Shown here: positions 63,304 through 64,000 of the stretch, in pieces | How the letters are laid out: every line of letters begins with the position of its first letter | Position numbering within the stretch: position 1 is the first letter of the stretch | From: GCA-2718815 sp963578105 | Lineage (GTDB): Bacteria > Planctomycetota > Planctomycetia > Pirellulales > Pirellulaceae | Direction: 5' to 3' | Assembly (NCBI GenBank): GCA_963578105.1 | Contig: CAUZBP010000013.1 | Location: forward strand, 17,215-81,214 | Length of the DNA stretch: 64,000 bases | Notes under the pieces: generated by a model | What the model was told of the DNA's origin: nothing | What the model saw: the letters and a program-made list of their open reading frames with translations, nothing else | Database searches by the model: none | Translations under genes and position numbers: made by a program

Positions 63304-64000
63304 TCATTGGCGAGAACAATGAGAGTCTTCGGCCAAATCAAGGAGGAGGGGAACCAGAAAATCTTTCGCATAAAGACAAAAAGGAAATTCTCGCGAGGAA
63401 AGCAACTGATTCTTAGGTAATTGATCGGCCAACCTCAGGCGGTGTGTTTCCAGACGTTGCTGTTCTTCTGCGACGAAACGCTGCAAGGCACGATTGGCGC
63501 GTTCGATCGCTCGATGTCGTTCGAGTCGGCTGCCGTGAGATGATTCCTGCTGGATCCATTCCTGTTTGGACTCGATCCAAGGTCTGGCTTGTGGGTGGTC
63601 TGAATCTGAGACATGTCTTTCAGGATGGAATTGCAGGTCCCGTAACTGTTGGTTCAAGTGGTGCAACTGTTCGGATCGGGCCTCCGGTAGTTGCAATGGC
63701 AACTGCATCGTCGCCGAAACCGTAAGATGTTTCGGCAACTCGATACCAAAAAACCTGCCAGCAATCCGCTCGGCAATCTGATCATATTTGGCGCCGCCGA
63801 TCCCATGCAGGAATAGGTCGCTCAGCATCAGTCTGGCATACATCGTTGTCACAAGAGCCCGTGGCCGCAACTTCCAGGGACCATTCAACAAGCATTGGAC
63901 AGCGTCATTGAGAGAAGAATCTGCAGTGGTGGGAAGAATGAACGGCTCACCGAACGCAGTTTTTAACTGCAGGTGTCCTGCTTGACTCCTCACGTAGACA
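63304..64000 (-). CDS. 3' part of an unknown gene cut by the window end
   Basis: About 232 codons are visible and the frame stays open to the last base, so the N-terminal part is outside the window. The visible portion includes RALVTTMYARLMLSDLFLHGI, GGAKYDQIAERIAGRFFGIE, and a long helical, arginine- and glutamine-rich segment (QRFVAEEQQRLETHRLRLAD) likely to form a coiled coil. I do not recognise a named family. It lies on the same strand as parA. Confidence 0.55.
   Translation of the reverse strand, partial: VYVRSQAGHLQLKTAFGEPFILPTTADSSLNDAVQCLLNGPWKLRPRALVTTMYARLMLSDLFLHGIGGAKYDQIAERIAGRFFGIELPKHLTVSATMQLPLQLPEARSEQLHHLNQQLRDLQFHPERHVSDSDHPQARPWIESKQEWIQQESSHGSRLERHRAIERANRALQRFVAEEQQRLETHRLRLADQLPKNQLLSSREFPFCLYAKDFLVPLLLDLAEDSHCSRQ

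Overview
The window looks like a piece of chromosome from a planctomycete, most likely a marine member of the Pirellulales. This rests on recognisable families, not on a database search. The signs are a complete-looking futalosine-type menaquinone gene pair (mqnA-mqnC), a DUF11-repeat lipoprotein, a zinc-ribbon membrane protein, a tandem ACT protein and several large secreted proteins of unknown function in a style typical of that phylum, plus moderate G+C content and loosely packed genes. I found no rRNA, tRNA, CRISPR array, insertion sequence or integrase. One stretch (about 60.4-62.0 kb) differs clearly in base composition and looks acquired.

Layout. 0-6.9 kb: mixed small genes (YchF-like GTPase, carboxymuconolactone decarboxylase-like protein, DUF2809 membrane protein, secreted DJ-1/PfpI protein, DUF4432 sugar-epimerase-like protein, zinc-ribbon membrane protein, ACT protein, acyl-CoA thioesterase). 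6.9-9.2 kb: rhamnulokinase and a cyclophilin. 9.2-16.7 kb: a one-strand fatty-acid beta-oxidation cluster, transcribed as fadB-like, fadA-like, acyl-CoA synthetase, acyl-CoA dehydrogenase. 17.1-18.3 kb: a DUF4430 secreted protein and a DUF6580 membrane protein, a possible corrinoid uptake pair. 18.5-28.6 kb: HEAT-like exported protein, LOG-family protein, a protein with repeated SVEDVLAAAR-type motifs, NadA, an orphan FliN domain, an MscS channel and a lipoprotein flavocytochrome with a C-terminal three-haem domain.

28.9-37 kb: mnmA, then an ABC-2 exporter (ATPase plus a permease fused to a CPBP protease) followed by an amidohydrolase that may be aminodeoxyfutalosine deaminase, and the mqnA-mqnC pair. 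37.3-44.6 kb: planctomycete-type hypothetical and surface proteins and a stand-alone LigD phosphoesterase-like protein. 44.7-53.3 kb: housekeeping genes tyrS, ispD, a histone-deacetylase-like hydrolase, clpB and dnaK. 53.6-59.8 kb: pheA with a plausible promoter/operator, then tpiA-secG-yicC-gmk-rpoZ-coaC-coaB, all on the plus strand. 59.8-62 kb: a broken dicarboxylate/amino-acid symporter remnant next to an intact, G+C-rich symporter of the same family carrying an inserted PDZ-like domain. 62.2-64 kb: ParA and the 3' part of a large unknown gene that runs off the window.

Functional links: menaquinone synthesis (mqnA, mqnC, candidate deaminase) feeds a respiratory chain that could serve the flavocytochrome. 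The beta-oxidation cluster, thioesterase and rhamnulokinase point to a heterotroph that degrades lipids and algal sugars. clpB and dnaK form a protein-disaggregation pair. The strongest unusual items are the PDZ-containing symporter beside the decayed relative it may have replaced, the flavocytochrome with reversed domain order and a tandem TACCTGGGTAC operator-like repeat upstream, and the repeated-motif protein at 21.5-22.4 kb.
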